In this document: in pieces, positions 55,502 through 63,231 of the stretch | Numbering within the stretch: the first letter of the stretch is position 1 | Layout: each line of letters opens with the position of its first letter | Source: Kitasatospora fiedleri | GTDB lineage: Bacteria > Actinomycetota > Actinomycetes > Streptomycetales > Streptomycetaceae | Assembly (NCBI RefSeq): GCF_948472415.1 | Contig: NZ_OX419519.1 | Location: forward strand, 744,001 to 808,000 | Direction: 5' to 3' | Length of the DNA: 64,000 nucleotides | The notes under the pieces: model-generated | Databases searched by the model: none | What the model saw: the letters and a program-made list of their open reading frames with translations, nothing else | Told to the model about the DNA's origin: nothing | Translations under genes and position numbers: made by a program

Positions 55502-57495
55502 ATGGACGACAGGATCGACGTCGACGCACTGGCGGTACCGGAAGTGCTGGACAGTCCCGCCCTGCGGCCCGGGCCGCCGCGGGGCGGAGCGGCGGGCTGG
55601 CTGCTGCGGCACCGGGTGCAGCCGGTGGGGCCCGCGGCGGCGGAGGAGCACAGCGAGCCGCAGACCTGGTGGAAGGTGATGTGCCTGACCGGTGTCGACT
55701 ACTTCTCCAGCCTGGCGTACGTGCCCGCGATCGCCGCGCTCGCGGCCGGAGCGGTCTCGCCGCTGGCGACGCTGCTGATCGTGGCGCTGACGCTGGTGGG
55801 GATGCTGCCGATGTACCGTCGGGTGGCCCGGGAGAGCCCGAACGGCGCGGGGTCGGTGGCGATGCTGGAGGACCTGCTGCCGTTCTGGCGGGGCAAGGTG
55901 TTCGTGCTGGTCCTGCTGGGGTTCGTGGCCACGTCCTGGATCATCACCATCACCCTGTCCTCGGCGGACGCCTCCGTGCACCTGGTCGAGAACCCCTCCC
56001 TCTCCGGTGCGCTGCACGGCCACGAGGTCGCGCTGACCGTCGGTCTGCTGCTCCTGCTGGGCGGGGTGTTCCTGCTCGGTTTCAGCGAGGCGGTCACCGT
56101 CGCCATCCCGCTGGTCTCCCTCTTCCTGCTCCTGAACGCGGTGACCATCGGCGCGGGCGTGGTGAAGGTGTTCACCACGCCGGGTGCCTGGTCGGCCTGG
56201 ACGGGGGCGCTGGGCGAGGGCGGCGGCGGCTTCGGCGGCCTGCTCGGCCCGGCGCTGCTGGCGTTCCCCCTGCTGGTGCTGGGCCTGTCCGGCTTCGAGA
56301 CGGGGGTGAGCATGATGCCCCTGGTGGCCGCCGAGGGCGCCGGTCCCGAACAGCGGCTGGACGCGCGGGTCCGCAACGCCCGCAAGCTCCTCACCACCGC
56401 GGCGGCCGTCATGAGCGTCTACCTGCTGGCGGCGAGCTTCGTCACCACCGTCCTCATCCCGCACCGGGAGTTCGAGGCGGGCGGCCGGGCCAACGGCCGG
56501 GCGCTGGCCTGGCTCGCCCACCAGGAGCTGGGCGAGGCGTTCGGCACCGCCTACGACGTCAGCACCATCCTGATCCTCTGGTTCGCCGGCGCGTCGGCCA
56601 TGGCGGGGCTGATCAACATCGTCCCCCGCTACCTGCCCGACTACGGCATGGCCCCGGAGTGGGGGCGGGCCGTGCGCCCCGTCGTCCTGGTCTACACCGC
56701 CCTGTGCATCGTCATCACCGTCGCCTTCGGCGCCGACGTCAACGCCCAGGCCGGCGCCTACGCCACCGGCGTCCTCGCCATGATGGTCTCCGGTGCGTTC
56801 GCCGTCACCGTCTCGGCGGTGCGCCGGCGCCGGCGCGTCGCCACCGCCGGTTTCGCCGCCCTCACGGCGGTGCTGCTGTACGCCCTGGTGGCCAACATCG
56901 TCGACAAGCCGGACGGCATCGCCATCTCCGGGATGTTCATCGCTGGCATCGTCGCCGTCTCGTTCGTGTCCCGGGTCTCGCGCACCACCGAACTGCGCGC
57001 CGAGAGCATCACCCTCGACCCCGCCGCCCGACGGTTCGTCACCGACACCCTGGCGCACGACGGGTCCATCAACATCATCGCCAACCGCCGACAGGCCGGA
57101 ACCGCCGACGAGTACCGGCACAAGGAGCAGGAGCAGCGCGGGGACAACCCCGTCCCCGGCCCCGCCGACGTCCTCTTCGTCGAGATCGACGTGGTGGACC
57201 CGTCGGACTTCAGCGGCGCCCTGCTGGTGCGCGGCGTCGAAGTGGACGGCTACCGGGTCCTGCGCACCGAGGCGCCCGCGGCGCCCAACGCGATCGCCGC
57301 GCTCCTGCTGGCCCTGCGCGACTCCACCGGTGTCCGGCCGCACTGCTACTTCGCGTGGGCCGAGGGCAGCCCGTTGAAGCACATGCTCCGCTACTTCCTG
57401 CTCGGGCGCGGCGACACCGCCCCGTCACCCGCGAGATCATCCGCAGGCACGAACCCGATCCCGCCCGCCGCCCCGGCATCCACGTCGGAGCCTGA
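55502..57495 (+). CDS. APC-superfamily amino-acid/metabolite permease, 3' end frameshifted
   Basis: About 665 residues. A cytoplasmic start is followed by [20 protein letters not shown] (helix 1 of APC permeases) and about 12 helices ([37 protein letters not shown]), then a soluble C-terminal domain of about 180 residues with [18 protein letters not shown]. Substrate unknown. The last 25 codons are displaced: a C is missing at 57420-57423, after which the frame should end [20 protein letters not shown] at the TGA 57493-57495. ATG at 55502 or GTG at 55463 may be the start. Confidence 0.85.
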
Positions 57496-57520
57496 CCGGC
57501 CTCGCCCCCGGTCAGGCCGG
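57496..57520 (+). terminator. Short hairpin directly after the permease stop
   Basis: CCGGCCT and AGGCCGG form a 7-bp stem with an 11-bp loop, starting at the stop codon. Confidence 0.45.
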
Positions 57521-57637
57521 AGAGCACCCGCGGTCGACGGGTCCGGCCGGTCGACCGCCACCCGGGACCGGCGGGGCGACCCCCGCGCCCTGCGGCAGTC
57601 GGCTCCGGCATCCGGGGTACACCCCTCGGCACCTCGG

Positions 57638-57690
57638 CCGCTCCTCGGCCACCCGACCGGGACCCGGCTCGGTCGGGTGGCCGGGAGCGG
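57638..57690. terminator. Strong bulged hairpin between convergent permease and SMR genes
   Basis: A 20-bp stem with one bulged T: CCGCTCC-T-CGGCCACCCGACC pairs with GGTCGGGTGGCCGGGAGCGG across a 12-base loop. It lies 30 bp before the stop of the convergent SMR gene and should end transcription from both sides. Confidence 0.8.
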
Positions 57691-57719
57691 CACCGCGGCG
57701 CTTCCGGCGGCGGCACCCG

Positions 57720-58121
57720 TCAGGCGTCCACGGTCCTGGCCTCCAGCGGCGCGGCCGCGTCCTTCGGGGTCTTCGCCGGCCGGTCGGCGAGCTTGAGCCA
57801 GATCACTCCGGCGATGATCACGGCCAGCCACACGGCCTGGACCGCGGTGAGGGTCTCGTCGAAGATGACGGGGCCCAGCAGCGCCGCGCCGACGGAGCCG
57901 ATACCGGCCCACACGGCGTAGCCGATGCTGACGTCGATGGTGCGGAGTGCGACGCTCAGCGCCCAGAGCGTCAGCAGGAAGAAGACGACGGCGACCAGGG
58001 ACCACGTCAGGCGGGTGAAGCCGTGGCTTCCGCCGACGGAGAGCGCGTAGCCGACTTCGAACCCGCCGGCGAGGAGGAGCACGATCCAGGAATTGGCCGA
58101 GGTGCGCCCGGTGTCGGACAT
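57720..58121 (-). CDS. SMR-family multidrug/metabolite exporter, second subunit
   Basis: The protein has 133 residues with four helices. Features: [20 protein letters not shown] (helix 1 with the membrane Glu), [20 protein letters not shown] and [18 protein letters not shown]. It is 56 bp downstream of another SMR gene, and paired SMR genes of unequal length often form hetero-oligomers. ATG at 58121 has AAAGGACTT upstream. The C-terminal extension of about 25 residues is unusual for single SMR pumps and more common in paired ones. Confidence 0.9.
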   Translation of the reverse strand: MSDTGRTSANSWIVLLLAGGFEVGYALSVGGSHGFTRLTWSLVAVVFFLLTLWALSVALRTIDVSIGYAVWAGIGSVGAALLGPVIFDETLTAVQAVWLAVIIAGVIWLKLADRPAKTPKDAAAPLEARTVDA

Positions 58122-58177
58122 GTGTGGAAGTCCTTTCGAGGGATGGGTCGGACGGGGACGGGGACGGGGCGGGATTC

Positions 58178-58498
58178 TCAGGCGGCGCCGCTGAGTTGGA
58201 GGCCGACGACCCCGGCGATGATGACGACGATGCCCACGGCCTTGCGCCAGTTCAGGCGCTGCCCGAAGAGCAGCGCGCCGAGGAGGGTGATGCCGATGCC
58301 GGCGACGGAGGTCCAGATCGCGTACCCGACGCCCACGTCGAAGGTGAGCAGCGCCCTGCTGAGGAAGAAGGTTCCGAGAGCGCCGGTGATCAGGGTCACG
58401 GCTGTCCACGTACGGTTCTTGAAGCCTTCGGCCTTACCGGCCGCGATCGCGACGGCGATCTCGAAGATGTCCGCGATCGCGAGGTAGAACCACTGCAT
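58178..58498 (-). CDS. SMR-family exporter, first subunit
   Basis: The protein has 106 residues with four helices, a typical SMR length. Helix 1 is FYLAIADIFEIAVAIAAGKA with the conserved Glu, and YAIWTSVAGIGITLLGALL is the GYAIWtG-type motif region. ATG at 58498. It and the next SMR gene face the same way and probably act together. No guanidine riboswitch motif was found upstream. Proximity to the biosynthetic-looking block suggests product export. Confidence 0.9.
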   Translation of the reverse strand: MQWFYLAIADIFEIAVAIAAGKAEGFKNRTWTAVTLITGALGTFFLSRALLTFDVGVGYAIWTSVAGIGITLLGALLFGQRLNWRKAVGIVVIIAGVVGLQLSGAA

Positions 58499-58804
58499 GG
58501 CTGGTCCTTTCGTTCGTTGGAGGTCGGTGTTGCGCCGGGGGAAGAGGGAGCGGGAACGGTCCGCCGCGGGTCTGCGGCACGGAAGGTCGCGGGCGGGGCG
58601 GCAACGGCGAGGCGGTGTTCCGCTGCGCGTCGACGGGCGGGAGCGGACGGCGGGGCAGGCCGGTCCGGGCTCGACGGGGCCGCCGGGCGGCCCGGCGGGC
58701 CGATGTGATCGGGCGTCGCGCCGCACCCGGGTGGCACGGCCGGTCGACGGCGTCAGCGACGTTCCGCCGGCCGGCCCGTGCGACGGTCCGGCGCTCGGGT
58801 CAGG
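58499..58804. other. Leader region of the SMR pair
   Basis: About 305 bp between the DsbA-like gene and the SMR genes on the same strand. I looked for the conserved elements of the ykkC and mini-ykkC guanidine riboswitches and found none. No small gene is supported. Confidence 0.45.
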
Positions 58805-59464
58805 TCAGCACCCGTCGATCCGGCAGGCGGGGGCGTCGCCGGCGGCGGCCTGTTCGGCCCGGGCGTCGAGCACGGCCTTGCGGATCTGGGCCGCGGTGGG
58901 GACGCCTTCGATGCGGTGGCGCCCGTCGATGATGATCGTGGGAGCGACGGAGACGCGGAAGGCCTCGGCGGTCCGCAGCGCCGCCCGGTGGGTCTCGGTG
59001 TAGCTGCCGGTGATCAGCGCCTGGCTGAACTCGTCGGCGTCGAGCCCGAGTTCGGCGGCGATGTCGGCGAGGACCTCGATCCGGCCGATGTCCCGGTTCT
59101 CCTGGAAGAAGGCCCGCAGGAGGCGCGGGGTGTACTCCGCGGCCCTGCCGTGCTCGGCCGCGTACTGGTAGCCCTCGAAGGCGAGCCGGGTGTAGGGCTG
59201 CGGGGAGACCGTCGGCAGGGTGAGGTCCACGCCCATCCGCCGGGCCATCGGGTAGACCGAACGCTCCCAGATCGCCGGCAGGTACGGGTCCTCCGGACGC
59301 AGGGTCGGAGCCGGGTGGGGTCGCAGCTCGAACGGCATCCACTCGATCTCGACGTCGAGGTCGCGGACGGCCTCCTGCAGCGGTCCCTCGGCGAGCATGC
59401 AGAACGGACAGACGTAGTCCGACCAGACCTTGATGCCGACCTTGCCGGTCGCCGTACCGGTCAT
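58805..59464 (-). CDS. DsbA-family (FrnE-like) thiol oxidoreductase
   Basis: The protein has 219 residues. The active-site CPFC (Cys19, Cys22) is in WSDYVCPFCMLAEGPLQEA, followed by a helical insertion and VAPTIIIDGRHRIEGVPTA (the cis-Pro loop). Cytoplasmic FrnE-type DsbA-like proteins are frequent in polyketide and other biosynthetic clusters. ATG at 59464 overlaps the stop of the deaminase (ATGA), so the two are coupled. A final CRIDGC adds two cysteines at the C-terminus. Confidence 0.9.
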   Translation of the reverse strand: MTGTATGKVGIKVWSDYVCPFCMLAEGPLQEAVRDLDVEIEWMPFELRPHPAPTLRPEDPYLPAIWERSVYPMARRMGVDLTLPTVSPQPYTRLAFEGYQYAAEHGRAAEYTPRLLRAFFQENRDIGRIEVLADIAAELGLDADEFSQALITGSYTETHRAALRTAEAFRVSVAPTIIIDGRHRIEGVPTAAQIRKAVLDARAEQAAAGDAPACRIDGC

Positions 59465-59948
59465 GACCGCCCCGTTCCATCGCGAGGAACTCCTCGAACG
59501 GCTTCGTCCCCTCCGGGAGCCGCAGCCAGGTGACCTTGATCGGCCAGTTCTCCGGATCGTCGGCGAAGATCGAGTACGAGTTCGTGTAGTCGAAGCCGTA
59601 CCGGGCGGCCGTCTTGCGGTCGACCACGTTCACGATGTGGCTGACGTTGAAGTACAGCGAGGCCATGTAGCACAGGGCGCACGGCTCGCCGGAGGCGAAC
59701 AGGGTGGCCCCGGCGGTGGCGTGCAGCCCGTGCGCGGCGGCGGCCTCGCGCAGTGCCGTCACCTCGGCGTGCGCGGTGGGGTCGTTGTCCTCGCGCACCC
59801 GGTTGACGCCGGTGCCGAGGATCCGGTTGCGGTTGACCACGACGCCGGAGAACGGGATGCCGCCCCCGGCGACGTGCTCGCGGCTGATCCGTACCGCCTC
59901 ACGTGCGTACTCGGTCAGCTCGCTCTGTGAAAGCTCGGAAGTGCGCAC
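59461..59948 (-). CDS. Nucleoside/cytidine-type deaminase, frameshifted at its end
   Basis: About 162 residues. The zinc sites are His60-Ala-Glu62 in DPTAHAEVTAL and PCALC (Cys90, Cys93) in ASGEPCALCYMAS, the dCMP/guanine-deaminase-type set. The C-terminus (WPIKVTWLRLPEGTKPF) continues MERG and one G is missing at about 59467-59472; with it the gene ends GS and stops on the DsbA start. GTG at 59948 has GGGGAG upstream and is 14 bp after a 15-codon ORF. The substrate, a free base, nucleoside or pathway intermediate, is unknown. Confidence 0.85.
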
Positions 59949-59962
59949 CGCTGCTCCCCCGC

Positions 59963-60010
59963 TCAGACCGCGGCCGGGGGGCGGGCGATGGGCGCCGTGA
60001 CTTCAGGCAT
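59963..60010 (-). CDS. Candidate 15-residue peptide ORF upstream of the deaminase
   Basis: ATG at 60010 opens a 15-codon frame MPEVTAPIARPPAAV with a stop at 59963-59965, preceded by GGGGATT and followed after 14 bp by the deaminase start. A short leader peptide, a ribosome-entry uORF or a tiny structural peptide are all possible. It is too short for codon statistics to help. Confidence 0.35.
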   Translation of the reverse strand: MPEVTAPIARPPAAV

Positions 60011-60027
60011 GGAATCCCCAGTAGTTG

Positions 60028-60108
60028 CTTGTATGTACAAATTATCTGAGCCCGCAGAAAAATCGAGCGCGCAGCTAGAGTTTGCATGAACATACATCTT
60101 GCTGTCAA
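60028..60108 (-). promoter_or_regulatory. Promoter and operator-like palindrome of the deaminase/DsbA unit
   Basis: On the minus strand TTGACA (60108-60103) and CAAACT (60084-60079) are 18 bp apart, a good -35/-10 pair. Downstream, TTGTA-TG-TACAA (60029-60040) is a near-perfect palindrome, and its TGTATGT half recurs inverted as ACATACA at 60090-60096. The whole region is markedly AT-rich. A regulator of the TetR or GntR class could bind here; none is in the window's right end. Confidence 0.55.
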
Positions 60109-60211
60109 TCGCACCTATCGGAACGGGCCCGTGACGGCCGGTGGGCACGGCCGGACCGTCAGAACGGGGAGGCCGGCCACCGGCCCGCCTCCCCGGCCCC
60201 GCACGGCCGGT

Positions 60212-61432
60212 TCAGACCGCGACGGGATAGCTCGGAGCCTTCTCCTCCGCCCACCGGGCGCCGGGCCCGAGCGGCGGCCTCGGCCCGTCGCCGCTCCCCT
60301 CGTCCGGACCGGGCCGGGAGCCCCGCCGGGCCGGGTCGGCCACCAGACGGCTGTAGATGAAGGCGGCCGACACCAGCGCCATGTGGTGGTGCCAGCCGGG
60401 GAACGAGCGGCCCTCGAAGTCCCGCAGCCCGAAGCGCCGTTGGAGCAGATCGACGGCCTCGCCGGTCGCCGGGTGCCGCTCCGCGTACCCTAAGAGCTCC
60501 TCCACCGGACGGTGCGCCATGTTGGTGATCCACAGCTGGCCCGGACCCTCCGGACGGCCGTCAGGCTGGGCGAACAGGCGGAGCGGCTGGGGTCTTTGGT
60601 CGGCCGCGACGACTCCGGGCGCCTGGACCATGCTGTCCTGGACCGGCCCCCGGCCGGGTCTCGCGGCGGCGGGACGGGCCTCCGCGCCCCGGTCGCTCAA
60701 CACCCGGGCCGCCGCGATCACCGGCCGGCGCGCGCCGGAGGACTGCGGCTCCAGCGGGGCCAGCAGGAAGCCGTCGGGGATCGCGACGACGAAGTCCAGC
60801 CGGCGCTCGATCAGTCCGTCGAGCAGCCGGCGCGGGTCCAGGTAGCCGTCGAGGTCGACGACGACCGGCACGGGCTCGTACTGCGAACGCCGCACCACCA
60901 CGTCGAGCACGTCGAGGAGTTGGCCCTCGGGCGAGGACGTGACGGTCCACGGGATGCGGGCGCGTTCGCGCAGGGGGCCCCGGGCCCACGGCTCGGGCAG
61001 GACGAGGCACCAGCCGACGGGAAGTTCGCCCGCGTCCGTCGACATGAAAACGGCCGCGCTCACCTGGCAGTTGACGGTGCGTCCGGTCTGCGGGATGAAT
61101 CGGCGGTGCACTCCGCACGACTTCTCACCGCGCTTGGGCAGGACCACGGGGGCGGCCGTCCAGGCCCTGGGCCGGACCTGGGCTTCGGCCCACCGGCGCA
61201 ACTGGTCGCACACCGGCTCCCACTCCCAGGGGCTCTCGTTGATGAACTGGTGCAGGGCCTGCGATGCCGTCGGGGAGTCACACGCCACGGCCGCGAGCCG
61301 GCGGATGGACTTCTTGCCGGGTGTCCTGAGGAGGCCGTTGACGTACGCGTGGGCCCACCTGCGCTGGTCGGCCCTGCGCAGGTGGCCGAAGAGCTGATCC
61401 GTGAACAGGGCCACGGAGTCCCATCCCCTCAT
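60212..61432 (-). CDS. IS701-type transposase-like protein with altered catalytic site
   Basis: The protein has 406 residues, as long as an IS701 transposase. The C-terminal part keeps the family motif with Glu (FEGRSFPGWHHHMALVSAAF) and PVVVDLDGYLD keeps an Asp (193), but the first DDTG-type Asp pair is replaced: WTAAPVVLPKRGEKSCGV (residues 91-108) stands where family members have IDDTGF. I see no terminal inverted repeats. It is flanked by biosynthetic-type genes on the same strand. It looks domesticated, perhaps regulatory. ATG at 61432 follows GGAGGGG. Confidence 0.75.
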   Translation of the reverse strand: MRGWDSVALFTDQLFGHLRRADQRRWAHAYVNGLLRTPGKKSIRRLAAVACDSPTASQALHQFINESPWEWEPVCDQLRRWAEAQVRPRAWTAAPVVLPKRGEKSCGVHRRFIPQTGRTVNCQVSAAVFMSTDAGELPVGWCLVLPEPWARGPLRERARIPWTVTSSPEGQLLDVLDVVVRRSQYEPVPVVVDLDGYLDPRRLLDGLIERRLDFVVAIPDGFLLAPLEPQSSGARRPVIAAARVLSDRGAEARPAAARPGRGPVQDSMVQAPGVVAADQRPQPLRLFAQPDGRPEGPGQLWITNMAHRPVEELLGYAERHPATGEAVDLLQRRFGLRDFEGRSFPGWHHHMALVSAAFIYSRLVADPARRGSRPGPDEGSGDGPRPPLGPGARWAEEKAPSYPVAV

Positions 61433-61718
61433 AGTTTCCCCTCCGGTGTCGCGGCTGCGAAATTTCCGCACGGCCACCCACATTAAGGAGTGACCACTAT
61501 TTTTTTCCGGGGGAAAAGGGATTCCGGCCGCCACTTCGCCAACTCCCCGCGCGCCGTGGCGCGATCGCGGCGGACCGGATCGCGAAACGGCACGAACGGG
61601 TCCGGTTGGCGGACGGTATCCTCGCGGTGGCACGCGGGTCGATCGGCCCGTGGCCTCGGGAGTCGTGCGCCTTCCGGGGTTCCCGGGACGGCCCCGCGGC
61701 CGCGGGCGTCCGGCGGGG

Positions 61719-62528
61719 TCACGCGTGGTCGTCCTTGGGGGTCGTGGTGAACAGGCGTCCGTAGTCGGTGATGCCGTGGGCGGTGGCGGCGGCACCGGCG
61801 AGGTGGAGGGCGTGCCAGAGGATCACCTGGTTCGCGGTGACGACGTCGAAGCCGAGCTCCTGCTCCAGGGCCCTGATGGTGCCGACCGCCCGGATTCCGT
61901 TGCCGGCCACCAGGACGGCCTCCGGCCGGTGGGCGGCCACCGTGGTGCGGATCCACTCCGACAGGTTCTCGGGCGTGATGGCCTTCTGGTTCGAGGGCAG
62001 CCCGCAGGGGCCGTGGTGGACGACGTCGTACCCGAACTCGCGGAAGTAGTCCGCACCTCGGCCCGACAGCGTGTCGTCGAACCACGGCGGGTTGACCACC
62101 GCGATGCGGCGGGCGCCGAGCGCGTCGAAGGCGGCGCGGGCGGCCTTGGTGGTCCCGGTGATCGGCAGGCCCCGGGTGACGGGCAGCAGCCGCTCGTACA
62201 GCTCCCGCTCGCCCCGGGCCTTCAACGCGTAGCTGGAGGAGGTGAAGCCCAGGGCGAGCGCGTGCAGCGGGGAGGCCGCCAGCAGTTCCACGGCGTTGTC
62301 CAGGTACGGCGCCTGGACGAAGGACAGGATCGGGTCGTACGGGATCTTCTCGTCCATCTCGCCGCCCGCGCGCATGGCGGCGAAGTGGACGCGCGAGCCG
62401 TGGACGGACACCGTGGCCGGGGCGACGGCCTGCAGTTCGGCCTCGGGGCCGACGTCCGCGTGCGGCACGACGACGCCGATGCGGGTCGAGGCGTCCCATC
62501 CGTCGACGGGCGAAGGGGTGCTGGTCAC
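61719..62528 (-). CDS. Aspartate/glutamate-racemase-fold protein (maleate isomerase/AMDase-like)
   Basis: The protein has 269 residues of the Asp/Glu racemase superfamily in the maleate cis-trans isomerase/arylmalonate decarboxylase branch: STRIGVVVPHADVGPEAELQ at the start, GFTSSSYAL, ARRIAVVNPPWFDDTL and the AVLVAGNGIRAVGTI loop. Family members have catalytic cysteines in these two loops; here the positions are Thr/Ser and Gly/Asn, and the only cysteine (175) lies elsewhere. The reaction must differ. GTG at 62528 overlaps the region just after the transglutaminase stop, whose end supplies the GGAGAG ribosome site. Confidence 0.8.
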   Translation of the reverse strand: MTSTPSPVDGWDASTRIGVVVPHADVGPEAELQAVAPATVSVHGSRVHFAAMRAGGEMDEKIPYDPILSFVQAPYLDNAVELLAASPLHALALGFTSSSYALKARGERELYERLLPVTRGLPITGTTKAARAAFDALGARRIAVVNPPWFDDTLSGRGADYFREFGYDVVHHGPCGLPSNQKAITPENLSEWIRTTVAAHRPEAVLVAGNGIRAVGTIRALEQELGFDVVTANQVILWHALHLAGAAATAHGITDYGRLFTTTPKDDHA

Positions 62529-62539
62529 GGGCTTCTCTC

Positions 62540-63214
62540 CTACCGGGTGGGGGCGGACTCGTCGGCCAGGCGGCCACCGCTGACGGTGCCGGTGCCGCCG
62601 GCGTCGAGGAACTTGGGGTGCTTGCGGCGCATGGTCTCCAGGACGAAGTCGTACGGGACGTCGTCGAAGGCGCCGTGGTCGGTGAGGAACTCCATGGCGC
62701 CGCCGCCCCCGTGGGGGTGGTGCAGGCTGTCGCTGAGCCCGTCGAACTCCAGGGCCCGCATCCCGTACAGCTTGCAGAGCAGCTTGTTGAACACCGGGGT
62801 GGCCTTGACCCACCTGCCCTCGAGGTGGACCTGGGTGAGACCGTGGAAGAACACGTCGCCGCCGACGTGCTCCAGGAGCCGGGGCGAGGCGAGGTGGTTG
62901 CGCACGTCGCCGTACACCAGGCGGGACGGAATGCCCAGGGCGCGCACGGCGGCCGCGTACAGCGCGGACTTGTGCAGGCAGAAACCGGACTTGGTGGTGG
63001 CGGTGTGCGAGGCCCGGAGGCCCTCCCGGGTCAGCGGGGCGCCGTAGACCTCGTAGTCGACGCCGTCGCGCACCGCGTAGTAGAGCTCGACCGCGTTGGT
63101 CCGGCGGTCGGCGGAGCGGTCCTTGACGGCGTGGTCGATGAAGGTCTGCACCTCCTCGGTCTGGTGGTCGAGGAACTCGGTCGGGCGGGTGAGGTGGTCC
63201 ATCGGGTCGGTCAT
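62540..63214 (-). CDS. Transglutaminase-like (Cys-protease fold) protein
   Basis: The protein has 224 residues. The catalytic Cys79 lies in TKSGFCLHKSALYAAAVRAL with GIPSRLVYGD, and the His in FFHGLTQVHLEGRWV (124 or 130). The aspartate usually found after the Trp is replaced (KATPVF), so activity may be altered. Bacterial members act as peptidases, amide synthases or peptide cyclases. It ends 11 bp before the racemase-like gene and starts 18 bp after the acyl-CoA dehydrogenase gene, so the three form one unit. Confidence 0.82.
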   Translation of the reverse strand: MTDPMDHLTRPTEFLDHQTEEVQTFIDHAVKDRSADRRTNAVELYYAVRDGVDYEVYGAPLTREGLRASHTATTKSGFCLHKSALYAAAVRALGIPSRLVYGDVRNHLASPRLLEHVGGDVFFHGLTQVHLEGRWVKATPVFNKLLCKLYGMRALEFDGLSDSLHHPHGGGGAMEFLTDHGAFDDVPYDFVLETMRRKHPKFLDAGGTGTVSGGRLADESAPTR

Positions 63215-63231
63215 GTCGGAATTCCTGTCGC

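Noticed and set aside
58499..58804. Guanidine (ykkC-type) riboswitch upstream of the SMR pair
   Set aside because: Neither the conserved CUAGGGUUCC-type core nor paired ACGR loops could be found by eye.
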